Origin: Isoetes taiwanensis
Lineage: Eukaryota; Streptophyta; Lycopodiopsida; Isoetales; Isoetaceae
DNA: 64,000 nucleotides
Assembly (NCBI GenBank): GCA_021234155.1
Contig: JAJEKV010000133.1
Location: forward strand, 684,001-748,000
Reading direction: 5' to 3'
Shown: piece after piece, positions 11,218 through 22,823 of the stretch
Position numbering within the stretch: the first letter of the stretch is position 1
Layout of the letters: each line of letters starts with the position of its first letter
The notes under the pieces: model-generated
Database searches by the model: none
Told to the model about the DNA's origin: nothing
Seen by the model: the letters and a program-made list of their open reading frames with translations, nothing else
Position numbers and translations under genes: made by a program

Positions 11218-12862
11218 TGTGACGCTCCCTGCTAAACATACGGCGCTCCGCCGTACACTCGGCAGGAAATCCCCCGTCCGGCTCGACAACCGCACAGGCC
11301 CTCCGTCTACCCCGCACTCTAAGTGACCCTAGTGCGGGGAGGGGACACGAAGGTGTCTTGCGCGCCCTTCCCCTATGGGCTCCTATATCACGAGCGATAA
11401 ACACGCCGAAACTAGCATCAAACATATACAAATACTACCTCGAAGGGTAGTCCATCACACATATACCAATGCAAAGATGATAATCATAAACCGCCAAAAA
11501 CACGATAGCTCCTACCCGTGCTCGGACTTCGTAAGGAGGATGACCGACCGGGCCGGGCCTCAAGATAGAGCGGGGCCGAAGTCATGGCAATGGCGAGGGC
11601 TGGCATAAGACAATGGCTAGGGTTGACCACTCCATCCGCTCCTCCCGTGCATACTTTGCGGATGGGCTAGATCAGGCTCGACATAACTCTAGCCTTCCTC
11701 ACACGCAATCCCATGGCATCACCCATCGGGACTACTCCGTGTTGCATCTCCCCGGTCCGCCGAGGGAAGGGTTGCATCTCCCCTCCCCGGGTCTAGAGGT
11801 TCCACGGGCGGCTAGAGAATCGTGGCGCTTACACACGATTCTGCACTGACCAACCCCCAAAACAAGAGCCAAGCCGGCACTTGCAACTCTTGAGAGGCGA
11901 GGCTGACACCATCGCCCCTGGAGGTGTCGGACCCATGCTCGCCCACACGGTGACCAACCATAAGCCTAGCCCACTATGGGATCCCCCTGTAGCCCCCCAC
12001 TCCGGCAGGGATCCTCCCTCCCATAGCCTCTAGCCCCGCTTGTGTAGTGTGCCGAGTCACATCATAGCCTCCATAGCCCCAAGTGGGTTCCTATGCACAG
12101 CCTAAACTAATAGGAACTAAGGGATCTAATCTAGGAGCATACTACATATGGCTCTAGGTCTCTACCCCCTTCCCAATACAAGAGGAGCACACATGATCAA
12201 CCATCATCATATAATCATCACATCATGAGAATAATCATAAGAACATCTTAACCTAATCATACAAATCTAACTTACGCTAGGGTTCCTTGATTAGGGTTCA
12301 AGATGATGCATCAGGGTTCTAGGATGGCTCTACCCTAGATACAAGATACTAACTCATCTGGAATGCTAATTCCAGATGAACTACTAAGAGCACTACTCTA
12401 CATACCTGCTCCATAAGCACTCCCTCCCAATCCTGGCGTCTCCATGGTCTTCGAAGTGTTCGAGGTAGCTCCCACTCCTGCTGATGCGCCCACACTCCGG
12501 GGGCTGCTGTGCTAGGCTATGCCACAACAAATGGTTCTCGAAACGGAGTTTCGAGCGCGAAGAAGGTTCCCAGACTGCTGGAGCCAGAAAAGAGGCCTAG
12601 GGTTAGGGTTTAGGCCTTTATAGGTTAGGGTTCACATGTTATGCCACATGGCTCCAATAGGGTAAGTCCGTGTGGCGGGTGCCCAATAGGTTAAGGCCAC
12701 ATGGAAAATGGTCTTAACCTAAGGTGGCTAAGTTATATGAATAACTTAGTCATGCCCCCTAGTGCCACAATCTATGGTATACAAGGCTATATATGTAGAC
12801 TTGTATGGTGACGGGTCCAGGAATATACGTATTCATAGCGTATATTCCCCTGGAACGTCACA
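11218..12862 (-). repeat. 5' LTR
   Basis: Partner of 2242-3888. It begins on the plus strand TGTGACGC and ends GGAACGTCACA. On the minus strand it precedes the primer site, so it is the promoter-bearing LTR. Confidence 0.9.
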
Positions 12863-12867
12863 ATGAG
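12863..12867. repeat. Target-site duplication ATGAG (right)
   Basis: Identical to 2237-2241; it marks the integration event. Confidence 0.85.
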
Positions 12868-14125
12868 ATCACTGTAGGCTGTTCAAGCACATGGTTATCA
12901 TGGTTTTACACTGGGTTTTTGAGTGTAATTTTTCAGGAACGAGAGCATGTTGATGGTCCGAAGCCTCATGTTGAGTCCCGTTTATGTATGATATTATCTA
13001 TTGTGCCGCTGGCTTCGGCGGCAGTTATTGATGAAGAGGAAGGTTTAATCAGTATGCTATGGATGGAAATGGAGAAGACAATGAGAGGAAGTTCCTTAAC
13101 ACTCGCCGTGCAGCTTTTATAAGCAGTCTGCAAGTCTTGGGATAGTTTGAAAGCTTACTTTCTCCCCCACAATTAGCAATTGCGGCATCTAACCAAGTTG
13201 CGGCTACAACATCTTCATATGCTGCCGGTATTCGTATAGCTGGAACTCGCGATGGATATATGTCAAGTGACAGTTCGTCCAATAAAATAAGTTTGTGCTT
13301 CATGGTTTTTTTAGCTTTTAGGAGGCAAAAGAATGTTGTTGCAACATTTCAACACTGCCAAAATTCCTTAGAACATATAGTCAAACTACAAATCATCAGA
13401 TCCTATTTCTTTGCATTTTGTGCGCGTCGAATGAGAGGAGGGCCAGCAAGTGCTTTACAAGAATAACCTAACATGATGGCAGTCTAGAAAGAAAGGGAAT
13501 GCCAAGTCACAAAACTGTTGTAAAATGATATACAAATAAAAATGTCCTATGGCCCAAGAAATTGTACTTCATTGTCCATAATCTATTTTGAACGCAGTTA
13601 ATTGAACCACCCCAAGCATCATAATTGCAATTGCAAATTGTCTAAGCAAATGCTTTAAGGCATCTCTGCATCTTTAAATATCTGGATGAGTGCATTGAAA
13701 AGTTTTCTTTCCTAGAACAGGCTACGTTAATATAATCTTTCTTTGTTTCTTTCTTTCCTAGCCTTTGTTGAACTGTGGCTATTCTTTGATGCGTACGGAA
13801 ACCATGCGGCATTTGATTATGGAGGTATGCATTGCAAGAAGATTAACACATCGGCATATCTTTGGCCAGGCTATGCAATGCCAATGTCCAGTTTCCTGCT
13901 TTCTACTTCATCACAAGCTTCTCCTTGGTCAGCATTTATGGAAGGTGCACTGGTTACTGGACCATTATACAATGCCTTGATGTCTTACTATTACATTCAA
14001 ATTGGATAAACCCTCAGATATTGTTCTTGGTGTTGCTGGACCAGCATTAGAAAGCACAGCTAGCGGGAGTCCATGGCCTAGCATGGCAATTGTTGCGGCT
14101 CTTTGGGTGGCTATAAAAAGATAAA
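12863..14125 (+). pseudogene. MED33: MED33 fragment, part 2 (stop, frameshifts and a large internal deletion)
   Basis: Sequence resumes right after the retrotransposon with EREHVDG then PHVESRLCMILSIVPLA, followed in another frame by ISSLQVLG-stop-FESLLSPPQLAIAASN. The TAG at 13143-13145 replaces a sense codon. After an intron-like gap comes ETMRHLIMEVCIARR (about 13797-13841), a frameshift, then SAYLWPGYAMP and SPWSAFMEGALV. At about 13980 the text jumps to LTITFKLDK and SGSPWPSMAIVAALW, ending at 14122. In intact MED33 about 550 residues separate these last two blocks, so they were deleted. Order and strand agree with part 1. The copy cannot encode a working subunit; a functional MED33 presumably exists elsewhere. 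Confidence 0.85.
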
Positions 14126-14768
<643 letters not shown>

Positions 14769-14789
14769 AAACAAAGGTAAAAAGAAAAG

Positions 14790-15496
14790 AGAAAACTCCT
14801 ATCATAGCCTTTCATGAATAATTCAAGTCAATGAATGAATTTGTCATGTTGCCTTCAAACTGCATTTATTTAGGTTTCCCAAAAGGACAAGCATGGGTGG
14901 GGTTTTGGAATATCCATAGGAAGATTATACGTGGAGGTTCCAAATGTTGAGGGTGGGGCAATGGGCATCTCAAATTATATAATAAGTGCCTACTTAATGT
15001 TTAATTATTATTATAACTGCATGTATGACTAGGTATGGCAGATTCACATGCATACAAAGAAAAAAAAGCCAACTGCAAGAAGACGTGACATATTGAGCAG
15101 CACTGCAAATTTTTAAGCAACCCTGCGTATGCTTATCAGCGGAATTGTTGAAGCTAGAGGGCTGCTAACCGCTGGTCATGCCCACCTTTCTCGCTGCTGC
15201 AAATTAGGCACTCATGTGAATGCTGCAACAGTATTTGAGGTGGCCCAGTCAGATGAAAGGGTGCAAAAGAAGGAGAGGCACGAGTTCACCATTGAGAAAA
15301 AATAGTCCTGAAATTCCAACTAGCATGCTACATAGATATTACATGGACCCCTAGAGTTAAAGCGTGTTAACCTAAATATGCTAAAGCGTGTTACAGTGTG
15401 TTGACCTGAATATGGGCCCTGAATATGTTAAAGCGTGTTGATCTGGTCGTGTCTCACTTTTCTTGACGTAATTCTACACAGTTCTAATTTGTGTGG
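14790..15496. repeat. Duplicated block A upstream of the ankyrin 5' fragment
   Basis: Matches 16150-17240 in pieces: 14790-15030 with 16150-16410, 15240-15345 with 16410-16512, and 15437-15497 with 17141-17236. It is the paralogous upstream region of the truncated ankyrin copy. A short open frame at about 15129-15305 ends VAQSDERVQKK...FTIEKK; its relative near 16410-16480 ends APSDERVHKK...FTIEKN. It may be a remnant of a coding exon, function unknown. Confidence 0.6.
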
Positions 15497-15630
15497 GGGG
15501 TCTTGAATAAGTAGCAAGAGAAAGAATCGTGATTCAGAATTTGTAAAAGAATGAACCTATGGAGGACGATAATCCACCGCCAGAGGCACAGGTTAATGAA
15601 GATAATAAATTATTAGCGGATAGTCTAACA
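15497..15630 (+). pseudogene. 5' fragment of the ankyrin-repeat gene
   Basis: Near-identical to 17890-18022 across the 5' untranslated sequence and the first 25 or so codons (MEDDNPPPEAQV, then NEDNKLLADS). It breaks off at AGTCTAAC, where the dispersed repeat R1 begins, and stops a few codons later. Relative to the intact gene it lacks four bases around the first ATG, so the in-frame start would be the second ATG (equivalent to 17955). That suggests the second ATG is the older start. Confidence 0.85.
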
Positions 15631-15632
15631 AA

Positions 15633-15863
15633 TAATTAATGAAGTCCAAACTAGGTCTAACAGAGACTGAACTAGCTTTCATGTTTAACACTAGCAGACT
15701 CAACCATCCATAGAATATTATAGATATCCTGCTTTAACGTAATGTAGAATAACTAATGTAGTTATGTTCATTTCTTTTTAAAATATGTAACCATATTAGT
15801 CATCTTGGACCCTGCCAGATTGAAATAAATTGCATTACAGTTACAGAAATTAGTTACAATAAG
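15633..15863. repeat. Dispersed repeat R, copy 1
   Basis: About 230 bases shared with 23335-23563 and 36952-37126, containing AACAGAGACTGAACTAGC and ending AATTAGTTAC. It directly abuts the ankyrin 5' fragment. Confidence 0.85.
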
Positions 15864-15994
15864 CTTCAACGAAGTGGACAAAGAACGAAGGCAATAGCAA
15901 AGGGCAATGTCGTCGATGCAGAAAGTTGTTATTCGATGATCTTTTCTATCTCCGTACCTATCTTTGGCCAAGTTTTAAATTTTATTGGTCGTAG

Positions 15995-16140
15995 ATCTGC
16001 ATGAAAAAAGATCTAACGGTGAAAGTTAATGCCACATCATTTTTAGCTGATGTGGAAATGATACGTGGATAGGCTAGAATTGCAAGAAAGGCTGTAGGCT
16101 TGGTTGGGCTAGTGTGCTAATAATAACTAAAAAAAAAGGA
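15995..16140. repeat. Dispersed repeat S, copy 1
   Basis: Shares GGATAGGCTAGAATTGCAAG, a GCTGATGTGG palindrome half and the following CTAGTGTGCTAA-type text with 49250-49415. Probably the end of a transposon family. Confidence 0.6.
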
Positions 16141-16643
16141 AAAGAAAAAGAAAAAACTCCTATCATAGCCTTTCATGAACAATTTAAGTCAATGAATGAA
16201 TTTGTCATATTGCCTTCAAATTGCGTGTCAAACAATCAAGTAGTTCTTTAGGTTCCTCAAAAGGACAAGCATGGGTGGGGTTTGGGAATATCCATGGGAC
16301 GTGGAGGGTCCAAATGTTGAGGGTGGGGCTATGGGCATCTGAAATTATATAATCGATGCCTACTTAATGTATGATTATTATTATGACTACATGTATGACT
16401 AGGTAGTCTTTGAGATGGCCCCGTCAGATGAGAGGGTGCATAAGAAGCAAAAACGCAAGTTCACCATCGAGAAAAATTAGTGCTGAAATTCCAACTAGCA
16501 TGCTACATAGACATAATAAACGACATATAATAAACGCGGCCTTTAAATTTTCAATAAAAACATAAGAGGCCCTTAATTGTTATAATAGGGCATGCATAAC
16601 ATCCGAGTTCTCCTTAACACATGGGCCCCTAGAGTTTTATGTA

Positions 16644-16741
16644 TAGGGGAATGGCAGAAGGGGCTGCCTTTTCGCAAATAGCGGCAGGGAGGAGCGGGTC
16701 TGCCAAGGCGGGAAAAGGCAGCCCCTTCTGCCATTCCCCTA
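16644..16741. repeat. Perfect foldback, 30-bp arms
   Basis: Arms 16644-16673 and 16712-16741 are exact reverse complements (TAGGGGAATGGCAGAAGGGG and onward) with a 38-base spacer. Transcribed, it would form a strong hairpin. It could be a tiny MITE or a small-RNA-producing foldback; no terminal duplication is evident. Confidence 0.8.
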
Positions 16742-17266
16742 CAAAATGGAAACTGGGAGCAAGAAGTTTACCTGCTGCTGCTGTTGAATCGATGGATTGA
16801 ATCGACCTGTTCATCACTGGAACAGCGGAATGCCTACCCCAACTTCCATTCCGGGATATTGAGGGATGACAGATGTCAGCACAAGAATAATCTTCCGGGT
16901 CTAACAGCGACCCATTTCCATTTTGTAATAGGTAAAGGCGAAATGGCTTGCACTTGGCCTTTCTCTTACATAAAGGAAGAGATGACAATATTTCGGTGCT
17001 CCTTCTTGATCGTTGAAGCTAAAACATCCAAGAAATTCCTCGGCCCTAATGTTAGAGAACTATTGCTGGACATAAAATGGGCTGTAATCTTAAAGAAATA
17101 TCGTCGTCTGTTCCTTTATGGGCCCTCAATATGTTAAGGCGTGTTGACCTTGTCTTGTCTCACTTTTCTTGACGTATAAACGTGGCTTTATGGCCGTGTT
17201 TTATTACGTATTCTATCTACACAGTTCTAGTTTGTCTGGTAGTCTGTCATGTATGTATACAGGAAA

Positions 17267-17357
17267 GTCAATTTACTTGACATTCCTGAGATGGAAACAG
17301 GGCCATGCGCGGAGCGCGGAGCCCTGTTGACATCTCAGGAATGTCAAGTAAATTGAC
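17267..17357. repeat. Foldback, 27-bp perfect arms plus an 8-bp inner stem
   Basis: Arms 17267-17293 and 17331-17357 (GTCAATTTACTTGACATTCC and onward) are exact reverse complements. Inside, CAGGGC and GCCCTG extend the pairing, leaving a GC-rich loop. The predicted 91-base hairpin is precursor-like in shape. Confidence 0.8.
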
Positions 17358-17702
17358 ATTACTGTAACGTGGAGACCACTTAGGCCCAGATTCCACTGGG
17401 CCGGCAGTTGCTGTGAGCACAAATCCATGGGCAACAAATAAGCAACTGACGCCGCTGTTGGGATTCCACTGCAGGGTGGAAATTCCTGAGGTGGAGTCAG
17501 TTACAAGAATTTTTTGTGACGGGGGACCAGCTAAGCTCAAGAAAGCTTCAATTAAAAAACTATCATGACTTCTGTGGAATGCTGATTCCGGCACTTCGAT
17601 TTCAATAAGCTGGTATTTGTTGCAAGCAAGGTTGGAATCTGCCGGCCTGGTGGAATCTGGGCCTTAGTCGTCCATCATTACTGTAACGTGGAGACCACTT
17701 AG
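17358..17702. mobile_element. Inverted-repeat element flanked by a direct repeat upstream of the ankyrin gene
   Basis: GGCCCAGATTCCAC...GGCCGGCAG at 17383-17407 is repeated inverted at 17639-17663 with two mismatches, bounded on both sides by CTTAG. The phrase ATTACTGTAACGTGGAGACC occurs at about 17358 and again at about 17678. This block is absent from the paralogous upstream region near 15497, so it was probably inserted after the duplication. MITE-like; class unresolved. Confidence 0.6.
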
Positions 17703-17942
17703 TCGTCCATTCTATGACACGTGTCAAACATCCAATGGCTAAAGTCAAGAATGTTAGTGGAAAAAAAAAAAAGAATGTAAGTAAAAGTAGAATGCAAGTA
17801 AATAGAGATTCTTGAAAATGAAATTTGCCACATGGCGATATCTCATTGGACAATGGGATAGAATGGAGACTAAGTGGTTTTTACGAGTAGGGGCTCGAAT
17901 AAGTAGCAACAGAGAGAATCGTGATTCAGAATTTGTAAAAGA

Positions 17943-20342
17943 ATGAGTGAACCCATGGAGGACGATAATCCACCGCCAGAGGCACAGGTTGATGAAGATG
18001 ATAGATTATTAGCGGATAGGCTGCTTGAAGGTGGAGCCAAATTACAGGAATTGGCTGGGGATAGGAGCAGCACATCCTTACACATTGCTGCAGAAATAGG
18101 GAACAAGGATGTGGTGACTATATTGCTAAAGAAACTACTAGCTTCAGATTTGCTGAAAGAGGATCACGAAGGGGACACCCCACTACACACAGCAGCAGGG
18201 GATTTCGAAATTTTCGAGCTCTTGTTCCAGGCAAATCCAGATAGTAACGTCCGCAATGGTAAGGATCAAACTCTTTTGCATTATGCCGCAGGAAAGAATT
18301 GCCTAAAGGTAGTAGAATTTTTGCTTGAAAAAAATGCTGGCCTTAAAACTGCCAAGGACAAAAAAGGTGCAACCCCTTTCCATTTTGCTGCAAGAAGCGG
18401 AAGTGATGTGTCTGTGCTGGAGAGGCTGATGAATGATATTGATGAGAAAAACGATGATGGATTAACAGCCTTACATTATGCTGCACGAAATGGGCGCACC
18501 CATGTTGTGCAATGGTTGCTTGACAAGGGAGCTTCTGTTTCCGCGAGTGATCTGAAAAAGAAAAATACCCCGCTGCATTGGGCTGCTATCAATCAATCCC
18601 CAGAGTCTACAAAGCTCATTTGTGCTCACATAGAAAACGCTAGCCCTGCTGCTCTTCCTGCTGCCCTTCTAAAAAAAGGTCACGTAGAAAAGGCTGCCCT
18701 TTCAAAAAAAAGGAGGAAAAAAAAAGAAAAGGCTGATGACATTGCTGATGTCTTATGCGTTAAAAATGTTGATGGTAAACTTCCTGTGGACTTAGCCCAT
18801 GACTTCCACAATAAGGATGCTGTCACAACTATTTGCAAGAGTATGATAACATGTCGAGTTTTTATGGCACATCATGATAGTGGCACTTTGCTTCATTATG
18901 CAGCCGCTTACGGCACTAAAGAAGACGTGCAATGGGTTTTGAACCAAATACGTCTCAACACTGTAAAGAACAAGGATGGCAAGGATAAGAACTACAAAGA
19001 TAATGTTAACAGGATGGATAGCAAGGGACAAAATGCCTTCCATTGGGCTGCAAGGGAGGGCAATACCAGCGTTATACAGACACTCAAAAACAATCATGTT
19101 AATCCTTGGCTCAAAGATACAGACAATAAGACTCCTCTATGCCTTGCTATCATTGGCGAAAAGCTTGTGTTTGCAGAGATGCTTCTAGAGTGCTTAGGAG
19201 AATCAGAAAGCATGCGTGCTAAGGAACTGAAAAATGTGATCAACATTTGGATAGGTGAAATTGAGAAAGTTGTTAATCAGCAATTGCTCATAGAATTGAA
19301 GGCAATTGACAAGCAAATGATGGGCAATTGCTCACTGGAAGAAATGCCACCCATATACAAAGCACTATGCGCACGCAAACAAGAGGTGGTCAAATTTATC
19401 CACAAACAAAGCAAAGGACTATTCGAGTTTGTGAACAGTAAGGACAAGATGTCTGGGAGGACTGCTTTACATTGGGCAACGATAGTGAAGCAGAAAAAAA
19501 TAGTGTCATTTCTATGCACTAGCAAAGGCCTGTCAGAGGATGTTGCAGCAGATATAGTGGATTTTGATAATAAAACTCCCTTGGATTATGCCACTGAAGT
19601 AGAGATTATGACAGAGTTAAGAAGGCGACCTGAAGTGGCATCTTATGTGAATAATCTATACAGGGACCGCCAGGTTTATGTGGATATCTGCTCCAATGCT
19701 ATTTTGGGGGGTGCGGGATTGATTGGCAGCATCACATTTGAGAGATGGATTAAGCATCCAAACGATGAGGGAATGGAGCTATTCTGGGTATGCAATAGTT
19801 TAGCTTTCATTTCTGCAATTGCAACTGTGCTTGCAGGGGCCTGCGCTATGTTCCCTGTGCAAGACTCTGACATAACCAAGGCTGTAACCAGCATCCGCCA
19901 GGCCTTGAAAACCGCTGCTTTTCTGCTGGTAATCTCCATTGGTTTTATTCTACTGGCATTTATAGCAGCTTGGTATCATGCATGGCCACTGTCAAAATAC
20001 CCAGTGTGGATATGGTGCACTCTGTTTGCGGGTAACGGAGTTTGCGGTAAATACATGTGGAAGTTTATAGGGAACTTGTTCAAAATAGGAGCAGTAGACC
20101 CTCCTACGCGCCCTAAATTTGGATGGAATAGAGGAGTTTGTTCGTTTGTAGGCAACTTTTTCAAAACTCGAGCAGCAAGTCCCGTTGTCTTGCCTCCTCA
20201 GGACACCCCTTTGCTCCCTTTGCTTTCTACCCATATTGAAGAAGGGCCAGCTCTTGCTGGTTCTCTAGATGTTGATCCTGCATATAGACCGGGAACTCGA
20301 TACGATTATATCCCATGGGATGATGGCCTTGATGATCTTTAG
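17943..20342 (+). CDS. Ankyrin-repeat membrane protein (ACD6/PGG type), 799 aa
   Basis: The only intact gene in the window, in one exon. About eleven ankyrin repeats are visible: residues 40-65 (SLHIAAEIGNKDVV), 77-100 (TPLHTAAGD), 107-132 (LLHYAAGKNCLKVVEFLL), 140-164, 171-197 (ALHYAARNGRTHVVQWLL), 206-232 (TPLHWAA), 312-337 (LLHYAAAYG), 360-386, 393-415, 504-530 (ALHWATIV) and 541-551 (TPLDYAT). A basic patch KKRRKKKEK lies near residues 256-264. Four hydrophobic segments follow, near 585-605, 616-640, 658-680 and 686-706, then a soluble proline-rich tail. This is the layout of plant ankyrin proteins with a C-terminal membrane (PGG-like) domain, some of which act in defence signalling at the plasma membrane; the specific role here is inference. 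The first ATG is 17943; the second (17955, CCCATGGAG) has the better context and is the one kept in the truncated paralog. Confidence 0.92.
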   Translation: MSEPMEDDNPPPEAQVDEDDRLLADRLLEGGAKLQELAGDRSSTSLHIAAEIGNKDVVTILLKKLLASDLLKEDHEGDTPLHTAAGDFEIFELLFQANPDSNVRNGKDQTLLHYAAGKNCLKVVEFLLEKNAGLKTAKDKKGATPFHFAARSGSDVSVLERLMNDIDEKNDDGLTALHYAARNGRTHVVQWLLDKGASVSASDLKKKNTPLHWAAINQSPESTKLICAHIENASPAALPAALLKKGHVEKAALSKKRRKKKEKADDIADVLCVKNVDGKLPVDLAHDFHNKDAVTTICKSMITCRVFMAHHDSGTLLHYAAAYGTKEDVQWVLNQIRLNTVKNKDGKDKNYKDNVNRMDSKGQNAFHWAAREGNTSVIQTLKNNHVNPWLKDTDNKTPLCLAIIGEKLVFAEMLLECLGESESMRAKELKNVINIWIGEIEKVVNQQLLIELKAIDKQMMGNCSLEEMPPIYKALCARKQEVVKFIHKQSKGLFEFVNSKDKMSGRTALHWATIVKQKKIVSFLCTSKGLSEDVAADIVDFDNKTPLDYATEVEIMTELRRRPEVASYVNNLYRDRQVYVDICSNAILGGAGLIGSITFERWIKHPNDEGMELFWVCNSLAFISAIATVLAGACAMFPVQDSDITKAVTSIRQALKTAAFLLVISIGFILLAFIAAWYHAWPLSKYPVWIWCTLFAGNGVCGKYMWKFIGNLFKIGAVDPPTRPKFGWNRGVCSFVGNFFKTRAASPVVLPPQDTPLLPLLSTHIEEGPALAGSLDVDPAYRPGTRYDYIPWDDGLDDL

Positions 20343-21227
20343 TTGTTCCACCAATGTTCTATTTGTTGTTTTGTTTTATATGGTGGGTGTCTTTGAGTTC
20401 ACTTCAAAGCATCTTATGTAAGCATTGATGTTTCAATGCAAAAATAAAATTATTCACGTTGAATAAATATATGATGAGCTTGATGAATTGATTGAACTGA
20501 ATCATCCACGGAGATTAGATGGTATATCCAATACAAGGAATATCATATGGTGGCTTAAGATGATGCATAATACAATCATAAATATAAACAACAATTAGCC
20601 CATATTGTTCTTAATTTTTTTTTCTCAGATATATCATCATTAAATCATGGAAACAAGTATATGAGATTGAGGTACCAGTTTAAAACCTAGAGGAAAAATA
20701 GTCTCTTTGTGCAGAGCTACCTAATAGCCTCAAAGTTTCTACAACCAAAGTAAGCCTCAGATTCTAAATCACCAATATGAACTGTTGGTGATCATTATTG
20801 TCGAGCTGTCTTCTTAAGGGGTAGACGTTTCCAACCATCATCATGATTGATGATACTCTTAGGCTGCTGAAGGGAACCATCAACATTAAAAACAAAAGGC
20901 ACAATTGCATGATAGAATATCTCTACATCTGATAACTCTGAAACAGGATGAACCACATCTGGTGATAATTGATGCACAATCAGATCAAAAAGCAAAGGCT
21001 CAATATTACTCATAAAACTGCTTAAATATCACTACATATATACTAGTTATGGTGCCCATCAAAAGACTCCCAAAATTGAATCAGTATGATTTTTTTCTAA
21101 TGATTACTTAATGAAGACCAACTCTTAAACTCAATATTGGTATGTGGGCCAAAAAGTTTACAAGCCATATCTAGTTATACAATACAATTCATTAATACAA
21201 TTTCACAACGTGACAAACAAATATTGT
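20208..21227. repeat. Segmental duplication, source copy (ankyrin 3' end plus downstream)
   Basis: Matches 23564-24598 over about 1.02 kb at roughly 95 percent identity by eye. It covers the last 44 codons, the 3' untranslated sequence and about 0.8 kb beyond. Confidence 0.9.
20443..20467 (+). terminator. Putative polyadenylation signals of the ankyrin gene
   Basis: AATAAA occurs at 20443-20448 and 20462-20467, about 100-120 bases after the stop codon. Both are kept in the duplicated 3' copy near 23815. Confidence 0.55.
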
Positions 21228-21279
21228 TTCTTCATGTGGTATTTAAAGATGATAATTTATAGTTAGTTTTTATGACAAC

Positions 21280-21655
21280 TTAAATGCATGATGTGTGCTA
21301 TTACATAATGTGTCAAGTTTATCGGAATAGTATTTGATCACATCTATTATCCTTTGTTTATCCTTTGTTTATTGACATTGTAATTTTGCGTGCGTAATTG
21401 ATACGATATTGTGCAATGATTAATCATCTTCGTAATTTTAAGTGCCTAGTTATTATGATATTTTATTGTGCTTAATTATCATTAAAAAATGCACGATGTG
21501 TGTTATTACTTAATGTGTCAAGTTTATCGAAATAGTATTTGATCACATCTATTATCCTTTATTTATTGACATTGTAATTTTGCGTGCGTAATTGGTATAT
21601 TGTGCAGTGATTAATCAAGTGCCGAGTTATTATGATTTTATTGTGCTTAAGTACT
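21280..21655. repeat. Tandem duplication of about 190 bp
   Basis: The sequence from GCATGATGTGTGCTATTAC to GTGCTTAA (about 21284-21475) is repeated with small deletions at about 21490-21650. No coding content. Confidence 0.75.
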
Positions 21656-22820
21656 AGGGAAACTACTTTTCTCGAAGATTCCCTCGGGAATATTCCCTCG
21701 GCGGCGAATTACGAACGAACACGTGGCAAGGGGCTTCTCTGTTTTCTCTGTTTCTGGCGGCAAGCCAAAATCCCTTTCCTTCTACGATTGAACTCCTCTG
21801 TTTCCGGCGGCAGGCGTTGATTAGCCACAGAGATTGAAGATGGTTTTTTGCAGAACTCCTCTGTTTCCGGCGACAGGCGTTGATTAGCCACAGAGATTCA
21901 GAGAAGGAAACACCCTTTTTTTCTTAGAAATCGGGAAGATAAGCGATTTTATGCATCCGCATTTGAAGCCCTGGCTATGGCGGATATCTCCTGTGGCGCC
22001 GGATTTAGCTCCAACAAGCTCCTGCCAAACTAAGTTTCGTCTCCCTAGCTTCCTGTCGAACCAAGTTTTGCCTTCAAGGATATGTCCATTCTGATGACTG
22101 AATCTGGTGGAATTTGATGGCCGAATCTGGGCTAGAAATCGGAAAGAGAGCTTAATGACTCTGTTTCGGCTCTTCATTTCTAGGAATAGAGTACCATTGC
22201 CTGATCAAGCAAAAGGGATACAAACACCTGGAGGCCAATGCCGAAGGAAATACAGACTGTTGTAATCTTTAAATTGTTGTAAGCGGCGATGCTATCATCA
22301 GTTGTGGCGGCGCCGCTTCAAGAAATTACGTGTTTTAAAATACGCGTAATATTACAGTAATTCGCCCCAGCTGTTTATTACTTATCAATAAAACTATGTT
22401 TGGTTTAGATATACTAGTATGTTTTTTCTTCCATGGTACCAATATAATTAAAGAATGTTGTAAATATATCTAATTTTGAATGTGAAAAACTAGTGTGCTT
22501 TTGTTTTCATGATATCAATACGATTATAGAAGATTGTAAGCATAATTTGTAATCTGGCTGCCAGATCTAGTGACCCGTTTATTTTCCTGGATTCTCTTAC
22601 ATTCAGGGGCGCCATCCTGCATTTTAGAATGAATACTTAGTTAAAAATTGTTAGTTATGTAGCATATAGATCCTGCAATATACCAAGTTAGATTGCACTG
22701 CCTGACTTTCTTTCCCAGCGCTGGCTACTGAGATTGGAACAACATTAATTTCTTCCCCATGGAGGAGCATGTCAGTTTATTGAATTGCAAAGGCATGAGT
22801 TGAAGCTTGCTTGACAGTGT
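21656..22820. other. No recognisable gene; short internal repeat
   Basis: CTCCTCTGTTTCCGGCG(G/A)CAGG and the following GCGTTGATTAGCCACAGAG appear twice, near 21791 and 21857. Otherwise nothing is recognised. Confidence 0.45.
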
Positions 22821-22823
22821 CCT

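Larger units (their letters stand above)
2242..12862 (-). mobile_element. Complete Ty3-type LTR retrotransposon, 10.6 kb, minus strand, with a histone H3-fold reading frame
   Basis: Two direct repeats of about 1.65 kb begin TGTG(A/G)CG and end CGTCACA and are flanked by ATGAG on both sides. Read on the minus strand the order is: 5' LTR (12862-11218), one spacer base, primer binding site TGGTATCAGAGC, a charged reading frame with a histone H3 fold (about 10605-9502), a decayed unknown region (about 9000-6090), integrase zinc finger and core (about 6060-5020), chromodomain (5007-4768), polypurine tract and 3' LTR. The chromodomain places it with Ty3/Gypsy chromoviruses. No protease, reverse transcriptase or RNase H could be found and the integrase is full of frameshifts and stops. 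The LTRs are nevertheless very alike, so it was probably mobilised in trans as a non-autonomous element. It inserted into the MED33 copy. Confidence 0.9.
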
